Assembly (NCBI GenBank): GCA_002427605.1
Contig: DIRT01000013.1
Span: 1-6,190 of the forward strand
Reading direction: 5' to 3'
DNA length: 6,190 nucleotides
Origin: Bacteroidales bacterium UBA5429
GTDB taxonomy: Bacteria; Bacteroidota; Bacteroidia; Bacteroidales; WCHB1-69
Shown one piece after another: positions 1 to 5,950 of this stretch. Below the pieces are notes generated by a model. It was not told the origin of the DNA. It made no database searches and saw only the letters and a program-made list of their open reading frames with translations. The first letter of the stretch is position 1. Each line of letters opens with the position of its first letter. The position numbers were made by a program, and so were the translations under genes.

Positions 1-286
1 TCGGAAATAATTTTATTCTTTTTTTGAAATTAACTTCTTAAATGTTGATAATCAATGAGAAAAAATTCAAATATTTTTATTGTAAACATATCAAAGTTGA
101 TAAAACAGGTTCCAAAAAGGAGCTTTTGAGACAAAAAAAGAGGTTGAAAAAAATGGTTTTGGATAAGATTTGAGAAAAAGAAGAAAAAACGAGAAATAAA
201 AGTCGGAAAAGCGATGGTTGTCCTCCCCCCCTTTTTTATTATTTCAAAAAAAATAAAAAGAAAGAAATTATTCAGGTCGGAATGGG
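1..286. other. AT-rich gene-free stretch downstream of lolD
   Basis: No reading frame of useful length crosses this stretch on either strand; stops are frequent in all frames. It is purine-rich on the plus strand from about 105 to 220. It contains two GTTGATAA words (44-51 and 96-103) and a run of seven C followed by six T (225-237). The T-rich segment 233-257 can pair TTTTATT with AATAAAA, an AT-only hairpin about 30-50 bases past the lolD stop, but it lacks the GC stem expected of an intrinsic terminator. The C/T run and the AT sequence after it resemble the sequence flanking the 59-bp repeat core at 3172-3230, so this may be a decayed copy. I see no convincing gene start facing the left edge. 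Confidence 0.6.
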
Positions 287-937
287 CTATTGAACCATGC
301 CGTCTTTGAGCAGGATTTGACGGTCTGAAAGTTGCGCGAGTTCTTCGTTGTGGGTGACGATGATGAAGGTTTGGCTGAATTGGTCGCGTAAATCAAAAAA
401 AAGTTGATGCAAACTCCTGGCGTTTTCGGAATCCAGATTGCCGGAGGGTTCGTCTGCCAGTATCAACTGCGGCTGATTAATGAGCGCTCTGGCTACCGCG
501 ACTCTCTGCTGCTCCCCACCGGAAAGTTGCGATGGTTTATGCTGTAACCGCTCCTTCAGCTTTAAAAATTCGAGAATTTCAGTCGCTTTTTTGATGGCAT
601 TTTTCTTGGAGAGACCGGCAATCATGGCAGGCAGAGCCACATTTTCAACGGCTGAAAATTCGGGTAAAAGATGATGAAACTGGAAAATAAATCCGATATT
701 TTTGTTCCGATAAGCAGCCAACTCCTTGTCGTTCAACTGAAAAATCGAAACATCATCGATTAAAATCTCACCGGAATCGGGTCTGTCCAAAGTGCCGATC
801 AGGTGCAATAGGGTCGATTTTCCGGCACCCGAAGCTCCCACAATGGTGGTGATTTTAAACTTTTCGATCTCTAAATTGATGTTTTTCAACACTTTAAGGT
901 CGCCGTAACTCTTTTCAATACCTTTAACCAGAATCAT
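287..937 (-). CDS. lolD: ABC transporter ATP-binding protein, LolD type (lipoprotein release)
   Basis: This 216-aa cytoplasmic ATPase would power the LolCE-type inner-membrane complex that releases lipoproteins for transfer to the outer membrane. Numbered from the chosen start, visible motifs are Walker A GASGAGKS (34-41), the Q-loop in FIFQFHHLLPEF (Q86), the signature LSGGEQQR (138-145), Walker B with catalytic Glu in LILADEPSGNLD (158-169, E163) and the switch His in IVTHNEE (H196). The FQFHHLLPEF segment is typical of LolD, and the length suits the family. The frame is open to an ATG at 1012, but I chose the ATG at 937: the 25 extra residues are Tyr/Lys-rich and unlike the family, ABC homology begins at MILVKGIEKSYG, and a perfect -7 box lies at 952-959 inside the longer version. 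No LolC/E permease gene is in the window, so the related MacB/FtsE-like subfamilies are not fully excluded. Confidence 0.9.
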   Translation of the reverse strand: MILVKGIEKSYGDLKVLKNINLEIEKFKITTIVGASGAGKSTLLHLIGTLDRPDSGEILIDDVSIFQLNDKELAAYRNKNIGFIFQFHHLLPEFSAVENVALPAMIAGLSKKNAIKKATEILEFLKLKERLQHKPSQLSGGEQQRVAVARALINQPQLILADEPSGNLDSENARSLHQLFFDLRDQFSQTFIIVTHNEELAQLSDRQILLKDGMVQ

Positions 938-951
938 ATTCAACTTTTTTA

Positions 952-959
952 CAAAAATA
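952..959 (-). promoter_or_regulatory. Bacteroidota -7 box for lolD
   Basis: On the minus strand this reads TATTTTTG, a perfect match to the Bacteroidota -7 consensus TAnnTTTG. Transcription would begin about seven bases downstream, leaving a leader of under ten bases before the ATG at 937. I find no TTG about 19-21 bases upstream, so the -33 element is weak or absent. The box supports the shorter lolD start. Confidence 0.55.
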
Positions 960-1000
960 TAGTAATATTTGGAATAAAGCTCGCTATAGCGTGAAAAAGA

Positions 1001-1030
1001 TTGTGTTTTCAAAACAATTCATTAATTTTG
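1001..1030 (+). promoter_or_regulatory. Bacteroidota promoter for the methyltransferase-mgtC unit
   Basis: TTG at 1001-1003 and TAATTTTG at 1023-1030 are separated by 19 bases, matching the Bacteroidota sigma-ABfr layout (-33 TTG, -7 TAnnTTTG). Initiation near 1037 would give a leader of about 14 bases before the ATG at 1051. It lies back to back with the lolD promoter, so the two units are divergent with no room for a long leader on either side. Confidence 0.65.
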
Positions 1031-1050
1031 CGCATTAAATTTTTTATTGA

Positions 1051-2256
1051 ATGGGCGCGGGAATAAAGATAAATCAGGAAACCAGGGCATTTATTCAGGA
1101 TCATTTGCAGGATGATCTGCCGAGGTTGATGTTGCTCAAAAAGCGGGTGCCTGAAATAGACTATCCCTTTGCATATCAGCAAATTGCATCCAGACAAAAG
1201 GCGGAAAAGAAGTTGCCGTTTTGGTATTCCCGTGAGGATTTGATCTTTCCTGCTCCCCTCTCTGTTGAGCAGGCTTCGTCGGAAAAGAGCGCGCAATACA
1301 AGGCGAATCTCTTCTACGGGGATCACCTCATCGACTTGAGTGCCGGCTTTGGGGTCGATGCTTTTTGGCTCTCCTCCCGCTTTAACCGGCTGACCTGCGT
1401 CGAGCCCAATCAGGAGCTTTGTGAGATTCTTAAACATAACTTCAAGGCGTTGAATGTGCCAAACTTCGACATTCATCATACTGATGCTGAGGAGTTTATC
1501 AAGAAGTTTACGCCCGAAAAAAGGGAGGATATCACTTTCTATATTGATCCCGATCGGCGCAGTGTACAAGGGAGCAAACTGGTTCTGCTTGAGGATTGTT
1601 CGCCTAATATTTTGGATCTTTATTTTGATTTAATAAAAAAAGGGGGGAAGGTTATTGTAAAGCTCTCTCCCATGATTGACCTGAAACAGCTTATGAACAG
1701 GCTGCCCGGTTTAGCTGTGGTGCACATTATTTCAGTTAAAAATGAATGTAAAGAGGTGGTGATCCAGCTTGAAGATCGTCCGAAACAGCCTTCCATCCCG
1801 ATTTTTACGGTCAACATTACCGATTCCGCTCCCATCTCCTTCAACTTCGACAGCGATGAGGAGGAGAACTGCAATTCGACCTTTGCAGATCAGGTTGGAC
1901 AATATATTTATGAACCCTACAGTAATGTGCTGAAAGCGGGTGCTTTTAAACTGGTGGGAGAACGGTTTCACCTTAAAAAGTTGGATCTCCACTCCCATTT
2001 GTACACTTCCGATGAGCCGGTTGCTGAATTTTCCGGCAAAATATTCAGAGTGGATAAAGTGCTGGGCTGGAGTAAAGGAGAACTGAAACAGGAGATTCGA
2101 AAGGGAGGGTTCTATCACCTGGCTGTTCGCAACTTCCCGATGAGTACCAACGCTTTGCGTCAGCAACTGCAAATTAAAGAGGGAGGCGATCAGTCACTAT
2201 TTGCGACCACCTTACAAGGAAAACATATTCTTATTTTGTGTCACTTAATGGATTGA
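1051..2256 (+). CDS. Class I SAM-dependent methyltransferase with THUMP-like C-terminus (PG_1098 type)
   Basis: This 401-aa protein is probably a cytoplasmic RNA methyltransferase; the substrate is not known to me. An N-terminal helical region (about 1-85) precedes a Rossmann-type methyltransferase core. SAM-binding motif I is LIDLSAGFGVDAF (93-105), the acidic end of strand 2 is CVEPN (116-120), and the motif IV position is FYIDPDRR (163-170), a DPxR variant of the DPPY/DPPR loops of nucleic-acid methyltransferases. GGKVIVKLSPMID (198-210) follows. After a linker, YEPYSNVLKAGAFK (287-300) and NFPMSTNALRQQL (361-373) look like the ferredoxin-like plus THUMP-like region of Bacteroidetes PG_1098 relatives. 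The ATG lies just past a good promoter and no RBS is evident. The stop is 5 nt before the mgtC-family start, suggesting one transcript. The fold assignment is firm; RNA as substrate is inferred from the THUMP-like region. Confidence 0.85.
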   Translation: MGAGIKINQETRAFIQDHLQDDLPRLMLLKKRVPEIDYPFAYQQIASRQKAEKKLPFWYSREDLIFPAPLSVEQASSEKSAQYKANLFYGDHLIDLSAGFGVDAFWLSSRFNRLTCVEPNQELCEILKHNFKALNVPNFDIHHTDAEEFIKKFTPEKREDITFYIDPDRRSVQGSKLVLLEDCSPNILDLYFDLIKKGGKVIVKLSPMIDLKQLMNRLPGLAVVHIISVKNECKEVVIQLEDRPKQPSIPIFTVNITDSAPISFNFDSDEEENCNSTFADQVGQYIYEPYSNVLKAGAFKLVGERFHLKKLDLHSHLYTSDEPVAEFSGKIFRVDKVLGWSKGELKQEIRKGGFYHLAVRNFPMSTNALRQQLQIKEGGDQSLFATTLQGKHILILCHLMD

Positions 2257-2261
2257 TAATC

Positions 2262-2969
2262 ATGATTGAACAATTTATTGAAAATTTTAACACGACCGAA
2301 ATCAACACCTATTCTTCTATAATAAGATTAGGAATCGGCTTGATCTTATCGATTATTATTGGTATGGAACGCCAAAGACGTCGACAAAGTGCCGGTGCGC
2401 GTACTTTTGCCCTGATTGGATTGGCATCCACCGGAGCGGTTTTGATATCTATCTGGATTCCACAGAGTTATCCTCACTTTTTGAACGGTGATCCCGGAAG
2501 AATTGCAGCACAACTGGTTACCGGTGTCGGCTTTTTGGGTGCGGGTACAATTATTCAGAGTAAGGGAAACGTACACGGATTGACTACCGCTGCTTCTATT
2601 CTGTTGGTTGCCATTGTCGGGATGTGTGCCGGGGCAGGCATGTTTCTCCCTGCGATCATTTTAACCATCACCGCGGTTTTAATCTTAATTATTTTGGAAA
2701 GATCTGACCGTTACCGCGCCATGTCGGGCGATGCCAAGCAACTCATTATCAAATTCAGGAGATATAATCCTGATATTGATCAGATTACATCGATTATCCG
2801 CAACCATAAAATCTATATTTATGGTGTTACATTCTCCAAAAACCTTGAGGACAATCAGTCCGAATATCGCATTAAAATCCAGGATTCCGCCATACAACCG
2901 CTAGAACCGATGATTGAAGCGATAAAAGAGATTTCGGATATTGAAACGATAACGCTGACAGACATGTAA
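2262..2969 (+). CDS. MgtC/SapB family inner-membrane protein
   Basis: This 235-aa membrane protein belongs to the MgtC/SapB family, linked in other bacteria to growth at low magnesium and to modulation of membrane energetics. Family hallmarks are visible: GMERQRR (34-40), AGARTFALIGL (45-55), then DPGRIAAQLVTGVGFLGAGTI (77-97) and GLTTAASILLVAIVG (106-120). Hydrophobic segments lie near 20-35, 48-66, 84-97, 107-125 and 128-146. A soluble C-terminal domain (about 157-235) has the beta-alpha pattern of the ACT-like tail found in many members. A GTG at 2238 lies in frame, but it would overlap the upstream gene by 19 bases and add eight residues not typical of the family, so I chose the ATG at 2262. 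It follows the methyltransferase gene by 5 nt and probably shares its promoter. I see no magnesium-responsive leader. The physiological role here is not established. Confidence 0.9.
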   Translation: MIEQFIENFNTTEINTYSSIIRLGIGLILSIIIGMERQRRRQSAGARTFALIGLASTGAVLISIWIPQSYPHFLNGDPGRIAAQLVTGVGFLGAGTIIQSKGNVHGLTTAASILLVAIVGMCAGAGMFLPAIILTITAVLILIILERSDRYRAMSGDAKQLIIKFRRYNPDIDQITSIIRNHKIYIYGVTFSKNLEDNQSEYRIKIQDSAIQPLEPMIEAIKEISDIETITLTDM

Positions 2970-2991
2970 TTGAAGGTAGAAGGCGGAATTG

Positions 2992-3019
2992 ATTTCGGAT
3001 TTCGGATTTCGGATTTCGG
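2992..3019 (+). repeat. Heptamer array (ATTTCGG)x4, left copy
   Basis: Four perfect tandem copies of ATTTCGG begin 23 bases after the mgtC-family stop. The same array, also four copies and in the same orientation, occurs at 5085-5112. The likeness continues past the array: ATATCTTACTGATATT (3050-3065) corresponds to ATATCCCATTGATATT (5133-5148), so each is part of a longer direct repeat. Confidence 0.95.
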
Positions 3020-3083
3020 AATGAAATTGAAAATTGAAAATTATTTATCATATCTTACTGATATTCAAATAAATAAAAACTCC

Positions 3084-3113
3084 TTCTTCCTTCTACCCTC
3101 TACCTTCTACCTT
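3084..3113 (+). repeat. Degenerate heptamer array (TTCTACC), about four units
   Basis: Period-7 units read TTCTTCC, TTCTACC, CTCTACC and TTCTACC, followed by TT. The last 11 bases (CCTTCTACCTT, 3103-3113) are the exact reverse complement of AAGGTAGAAGG at 2973-2983, just after the mgtC-family stop. This inverted pair brackets about 120 bp that include the left ATTTCGG array. Confidence 0.85.
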
Positions 3114-3120
3114 GAAAAGC

Positions 3121-3148
3121 CGTAATTCGTAATTCGTAATTCGTAATT
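3121..3148 (+). repeat. Heptamer array (CGTAATT)x4, left copy
   Basis: Four perfect copies of CGTAATT. The reverse complement of this array, (AATTACG) with about 3.6 copies, lies at 5263-5287. In both places the array stands about 20 bases outside a copy of the 59-bp core, and both are joined to GATC on the core side, so array and core form one module present in inverted orientation. Confidence 0.95.
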
Positions 3149-3171
3149 GATCCTGCATATCTAAAAAGGGG

Positions 3172-3230
3172 AATATTCCAGAGTGGGGTGATGAAATGAC
3201 TACAAAGCGAAATATAATCTGCCCCCCTTT
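3172..3230 (+). repeat. 59-bp non-coding repeat core, left copy
   Basis: This segment runs from AATATTCCAGAGTGGGG to CTGCCCCCCTTT. Its reverse complement matches 5180-5238 at 53 of 59 positions without gaps, by hand alignment. The two copies flank the DUF3843-like gene as an inverted pair. The left copy starts within a GGAATATTCC palindrome (3170-3179) that is only half kept on the right. It has no open frame of note and no recognisable IS end. I take it as a dispersed intergenic element of unknown nature. Confidence 0.85.
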
Positions 3231-3292
3231 TTCCTTTTTTCAAAATAATAAAATAAAAATATGAAGTAACTCTAAGTCGAAGGCGTAAACAA

Positions 3293-3348
3293 TTCTAAAT
3301 TCTAAGTTCTAAATTCTAAGTTCTAAATTCTAAGTTCTAAACTCTAAA
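3293..3348 (+). repeat. Heptamer array TTCTAAA/TTCTAAG, eight units
   Basis: Eight contiguous 7-bp units. The first seven alternate strictly between TTCTAAA and TTCTAAG; the last is CTCTAAA. The true period is therefore 14 bp, repeated about 3.5 times. A lone CTCTAAG stands upstream at 3270-3276. The array carries TAA stops in all three plus-strand frames and TAG stops in all three minus-strand frames. It lies about 80 bases past the stop of the DUF3843-like gene. Confidence 0.95.
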
Positions 3349-3358
3349 TTTAATTTCA

Positions 3359-3387
3359 GTTACCGCGGTTACAGTAACGGTGGTAAC
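3359..3387. repeat. 29-bp near-palindrome downstream of the DUF3843-like gene
   Basis: The arms 3359-3372 (GTTACCGCGGTTAC) and 3374-3387 (GTAACGGTGGTAAC) are complementary at 12 of 14 positions around one central base, with a CCGCGG palindrome in the first arm. The GTTAC/GTAAC word occurs four times. It starts 40 bases past the stop of the minus-strand gene, so it could be a hairpin at that transcript's 3' end, but the minus-strand sequence beyond it has no U-tract. An operator or a recombination site are alternatives. Confidence 0.7.
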
Positions 3388-3426
3388 AAAGTTGTAAGGC
3401 GTTTTGGGCAGACAAACTGCAGTTGC

Positions 3427-5058
3427 TTATGCTTTGTCTTTTCCGACAAGGGTTATGGATGGTACGGTATGATAACTGCCTTTTTTCCAGAATCTGAGTA
3501 GGAAATCGAAATCTTCGAGGTATCTTTTTCCGACACCGTCAGCAAAAAAGGACAACCTGGACTTGCAATGTTCAATACAGTACAACACCAGTTCTTTTGA
3601 AAAACTTTCATGCATCAATAAATACATCACATCATCTTCGCTATCCTCCTCTTTGAAGTACGGATTGGAAGGGAGCGGAAAAGCAGAATTAACACCCAAT
3701 CCTATTTCTACTCCGCTCTTCGGATTAAAGAAAACCAATCCTGTTTCAGCTATTTCAGAAAAATCTTTGTGCGTTTCTTTGGCAATAAAACCATCATTTT
3801 TCAACCTTTGTTTTACCTTCCTGACTTCCTTTTCCGATAGATTTAAAGTTTCATTATAAAACTCCATGTACCCTTTATAAAACTCCTCAATCTTCTCCGA
3901 CGGCAAAAATGCGATGAGTGAGTCATTATTGTAATTTTTAAAAGCTAATATTTGTTTTCTGAGTATCTCATCAATCTCCGGATTTTGATAGTCCAAAAAG
4001 TTAACTACTGCTCTACTTTCCATTGAACTCTTTTCTTTAAGTATTGTATCAGGATTGAAAGGCTGTTTGAAAAACGTACCGGAAAACCACCATTCGCCTT
4101 GCCACCTAACAATACCGAGAAACAAGATGGTATCCACTTCTGTCAAAACATGTGAACGTTCAAAAGATCTCTTTGTCAAGTTGAACTTTTTACCGGAAGC
4201 AATATGCTCAATAAAAATATTATTTTCGTCTTGTCCTTTATACAGGAATAATCCTAGAATTTTATTCGAAATGTCCAGAAAATCTTGATGCAGAGGATGA
4301 TTTGAACCTAAAATTTCAGCAACCCACACTTGTCCTTTTAAAGCAAGTAACCTGGTATGCGCTCTAAACATCATCCCATCCCGGGAATTATGGATATACA
4401 TCATTACGTCATCATCATTTTCTTTATTTTCAAAGATCTCCGAAATTTGTTCTTGTAATCTCAATGATGTATCCGGATAAAAAAGATAAGTATCAAATAG
4501 CACTCTATCAATGAGTTTGCGGGCAACGTAATACTCTTTCTCTTGAGGGTCAATTTGGTAAAACGTCTTTAAATATTCATTTTCCGGAGCATACTCCCAC
4601 TCTTTATCAAACAGTTTATATATCTTTTCCGCTGCTTCGGTGATAAAAGTGCTGAAAGGAGAATAAAATTTCTCTTCTTGCACTGAATTGATAAAGTAGC
4701 AGATTAAAAAACTGATATCTTGAGCATTAATTTCTTCTTCATAATACTCATCTAAATCATAAAATGGGAGTTGCTTTCCATATAATCTGTGACGCATTCT
4801 CACAAAAGAGTTCCATATATTGGTTCCTGAAATCAAGTCCTCGAAATATGAGGTCAGAAAGCATGACAACAAGTTAATCTGTTCTTTATCCAGAAACATC
4901 TGCAGAGCAAATGCTTTTTTATCGGTTGTAATCACCTTTTGAACATCATTGGATAGCTTTAGATAATAGTCGTCTACTGCTGTTGGTTTCGCGTATGGTT
5001 TTAATTCCAACCAATCTTGTATATAAATTCTTTTATTCATGAATGATGAGGGTGTCAT
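3427..5058 (-). CDS. Large uncharacterised protein, DUF3843-like
   Basis: This 543-aa protein has no function known to me. The N-terminus (IYIQDWLELKPYAKPTAVDDYYLKLSNDV, about 11-39) and the segment YFEDLISGTNIWNSFVRMRHRLYGKQLPFY (71-100) recall Bacteroidetes proteins annotated DUF3843; this is recognition by memory, not a search. No signal peptide or membrane segment is evident, so it is probably cytoplasmic. The first 200 residues are helical, rich in aromatic and acidic residues. An Asn/Asp-rich stretch (211-217) leads into a beta-rich middle (about 230-335), then a charged helical region (about 380-430) and a mixed C-terminus. No catalytic motif stands out. The ATG at 5058 is the furthest upstream, but M7 at 5040 (MNKRIYIQDW) fits equally well; a -7 box at 5070-5077 gives leaders of about 5 or 22 bases. 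The gene stands alone between repeat mosaics, which suggests a mobile or accessory locus. Confidence 0.75.
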   Translation of the reverse strand: MTPSSFMNKRIYIQDWLELKPYAKPTAVDDYYLKLSNDVQKVITTDKKAFALQMFLDKEQINLLSCFLTSYFEDLISGTNIWNSFVRMRHRLYGKQLPFYDLDEYYEEEINAQDISFLICYFINSVQEEKFYSPFSTFITEAAEKIYKLFDKEWEYAPENEYLKTFYQIDPQEKEYYVARKLIDRVLFDTYLFYPDTSLRLQEQISEIFENKENDDDVMMYIHNSRDGMMFRAHTRLLALKGQVWVAEILGSNHPLHQDFLDISNKILGLFLYKGQDENNIFIEHIASGKKFNLTKRSFERSHVLTEVDTILFLGIVRWQGEWWFSGTFFKQPFNPDTILKEKSSMESRAVVNFLDYQNPEIDEILRKQILAFKNYNNDSLIAFLPSEKIEEFYKGYMEFYNETLNLSEKEVRKVKQRLKNDGFIAKETHKDFSEIAETGLVFFNPKSGVEIGLGVNSAFPLPSNPYFKEEDSEDDVMYLLMHESFSKELVLYCIEHCKSRLSFFADGVGKRYLEDFDFLLRFWKKGSYHTVPSITLVGKDKA

Positions 5059-5069
5059 TTAATTAATAG

Positions 5070-5077
5070 CAAAAATA
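5070..5077 (-). promoter_or_regulatory. Bacteroidota -7 box for the DUF3843-like gene
   Basis: On the minus strand this reads TATTTTTG, a perfect TAnnTTTG match and the same octamer as the lolD box at 952-959. The -33 position, about 19-21 bases further upstream, falls inside the (ATTTCGG)x4 array and contains no TTG, so the array would form the upstream half of this promoter. Confidence 0.5.
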
Positions 5078-5084
5078 CAATAAC

Positions 5085-5112
5085 ATTTCGGATTTCGGAT
5101 TTCGGATTTCGG
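5085..5112 (+). repeat. Heptamer array (ATTTCGG)x4, right copy
   Basis: Four perfect copies, in the same orientation and number as at 2992-3019. The array starts 27 bases upstream of the DUF3843-like ATG and 8 bases from its -7 box, so it overlaps the presumed -33 region of that promoter. Confidence 0.95.
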
Positions 5113-5179
5113 AATTGAATTGTTTTTTTAATATATCCCATTGATATTTAATTATTTATATTATTTTTTAATTTAAATA

Positions 5180-5238
5180 AAAGGGGGGCAGATCATCTTT
5201 CGCTTTTTAGTTATTTCATTTCCCCACTCTGGAATATT
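5180..5238 (-). repeat. 59-bp non-coding repeat core, right copy
   Basis: This is the inverted partner of 3172-3230 (53/59 identical). Conserved blocks are AAAGGGGGGCAGAT (5180-5193), TTTCGCTTT (5198-5206), ATTTCAT (5213-5219) and CCCCACTCTGGAATATT (5222-5238). The six differences are all single-base substitutions. AT-rich sequence lies on the side facing the DUF3843-like gene in both copies, and the CGTAATT-type array lies on the outer side of both. Confidence 0.85.
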
Positions 5239-5262
5239 ACGCCTTTGGGAGAAGTTGTGATC

Positions 5263-5287
5263 AATTACGAATTACGAATTACGAATT
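5263..5287 (-). repeat. Heptamer array (AATTACG, reverse of CGTAATT), right copy
   Basis: Three full copies plus AATT. The array overlaps the 3' end of the minus-strand gene at 5279-5905: on that strand AATTCGTAA gives the last codon (TCG, Ser) and the TAA stop. Because the unit is 7 bp, successive copies place TAA in each of the three minus-strand frames, while the opposite strand has no stop. Confidence 0.95.
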
Positions 5288-5905
5288 TGCTAAACTAAAA
5301 TATTTCCCATTGGGTAAGAGTACCCAACGTGAGTGACTCCCCGATTCATCTTCTAATTTTATGAAAACTGCGTTCTCTAAACTATCTGTATTATTTAGCG
5401 ATTTACACTTTTCTATGATATATTGCTTTGCTTGATCAGTAATACAACTATGATCATCATAAATAATGGTCAGGTGTCCTTTTTTATTGCCGGTTAAATA
5501 TCCCTGAAAAAACGTGGAACTCTTGACTAAAGAGTAAAGCTGTCTATAATCTGCTATGATTTGTGAAACAGGATATTTAATTTTTCCATCTACTATTAGG
5601 GTGGAATAATTGATTGAAAGATTTGGACCCATTGAAGGGTGGGTTAATGTACAGTTTAATCTTTTTTCATCACCACTCCAGTTCATTGAAGATTTCCCAT
5701 TAACAACTTTTGCATCTGATACCGTAAACGTTGTCTCCAAAGTATCAATATAGATTTGATAGCTTTTTGCCTCAAGTCTCTCTAATTCACTTCTATGATT
5801 ACTTATTGTGTTCCGTATAACTGCTGAAAACAGTCCTTTGCCTTCAAATTGTTCTTTTCGTTCTGTTTTACTTTTAGGGATAAGTTCACCCATCAGTTTT
5901 GCCAA
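5279..5905 (-). CDS. Hypothetical protein, possibly truncated at either end
   Basis: I do not recognise this protein of about 208 aa. The first 40-45 residues are charged and helical. The rest alternates beta-like stretches (YQIYIDTLETTFTVSDA; LSINYSTLIVDGKIKYPV; GHLTIIYDDHS) with helices (QIIADYRQLYSLVK; ITDQAKQYIIEKC), ending in RWVLLPNGKYFSLANS. No signal peptide or membrane segment is seen, so it is probably soluble. The listed start is a TTG at 5905, the furthest start codon. The first ATG is at 5893 (MGELIPKSK, 204 aa). The frame stays open to a TAG at 6002-6004, and the residues just upstream of the TTG (INEINGEKVYSPQ) look protein-like, yet no ATG, GTG or TTG occurs there. The N-terminus may therefore be lost or frameshifted. 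The stop codon is supplied by the AATTACG array. No clear -7 box is seen upstream. Confidence 0.65.
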   Translation of the reverse strand: MAKLMGELIPKSKTERKEQFEGKGLFSAVIRNTISNHRSELERLEAKSYQIYIDTLETTFTVSDAKVVNGKSSMNWSGDEKRLNCTLTHPSMGPNLSINYSTLIVDGKIKYPVSQIIADYRQLYSLVKSSTFFQGYLTGNKKGHLTIIYDDHSCITDQAKQYIIEKCKSLNNTDSLENAVFIKLEDESGSHSRWVLLPNGKYFSLANS

Positions 5906-5950
5906 TTGGGGTGAGTAAACTTTCTCTCCATTGATTTCATTGATGCAGAT

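Noticed and set aside
43..103. Two GTTGATAA words as DnaA boxes or an origin
   Set aside because: TTATCAACA and TTATCAACT are only approximate matches to TTATCCACA, there are just two in AT-rich DNA, and no dnaA or origin genes are nearby.
233..257. Intrinsic terminator for lolD
   Set aside because: The stem is AT-only with no GC-rich base and no clear U-tract after it on the minus strand.
938..1012. 25-residue N-terminal extension of the lolD frame
   Set aside because: The residues are Tyr/Lys-rich and outside ABC homology, and the likely -7 box lies inside this stretch.
1009..1569. Minus-strand 186-aa frame over the methyltransferase
   Set aside because: It is antisense to a clear methyltransferase with SAM motifs and shows no domain of its own; the same applies to the minus-strand frames within 1620-2897.
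2238..2261. GTG start for the MgtC/SapB gene
   Set aside because: It overlaps the methyltransferase gene and adds eight residues not typical of the family; the ATG at 2262 fits spacing and family length.
3293..3348. CRISPR array
   Set aside because: The repeats are 7 bp, contiguous and without spacers.
3172..5238. IS element with terminal inverted repeats around a transposase
   Set aside because: The 543-aa protein shows no DDE, HUH or recombinase motif, and no target-site duplication is evident next to the repeats.
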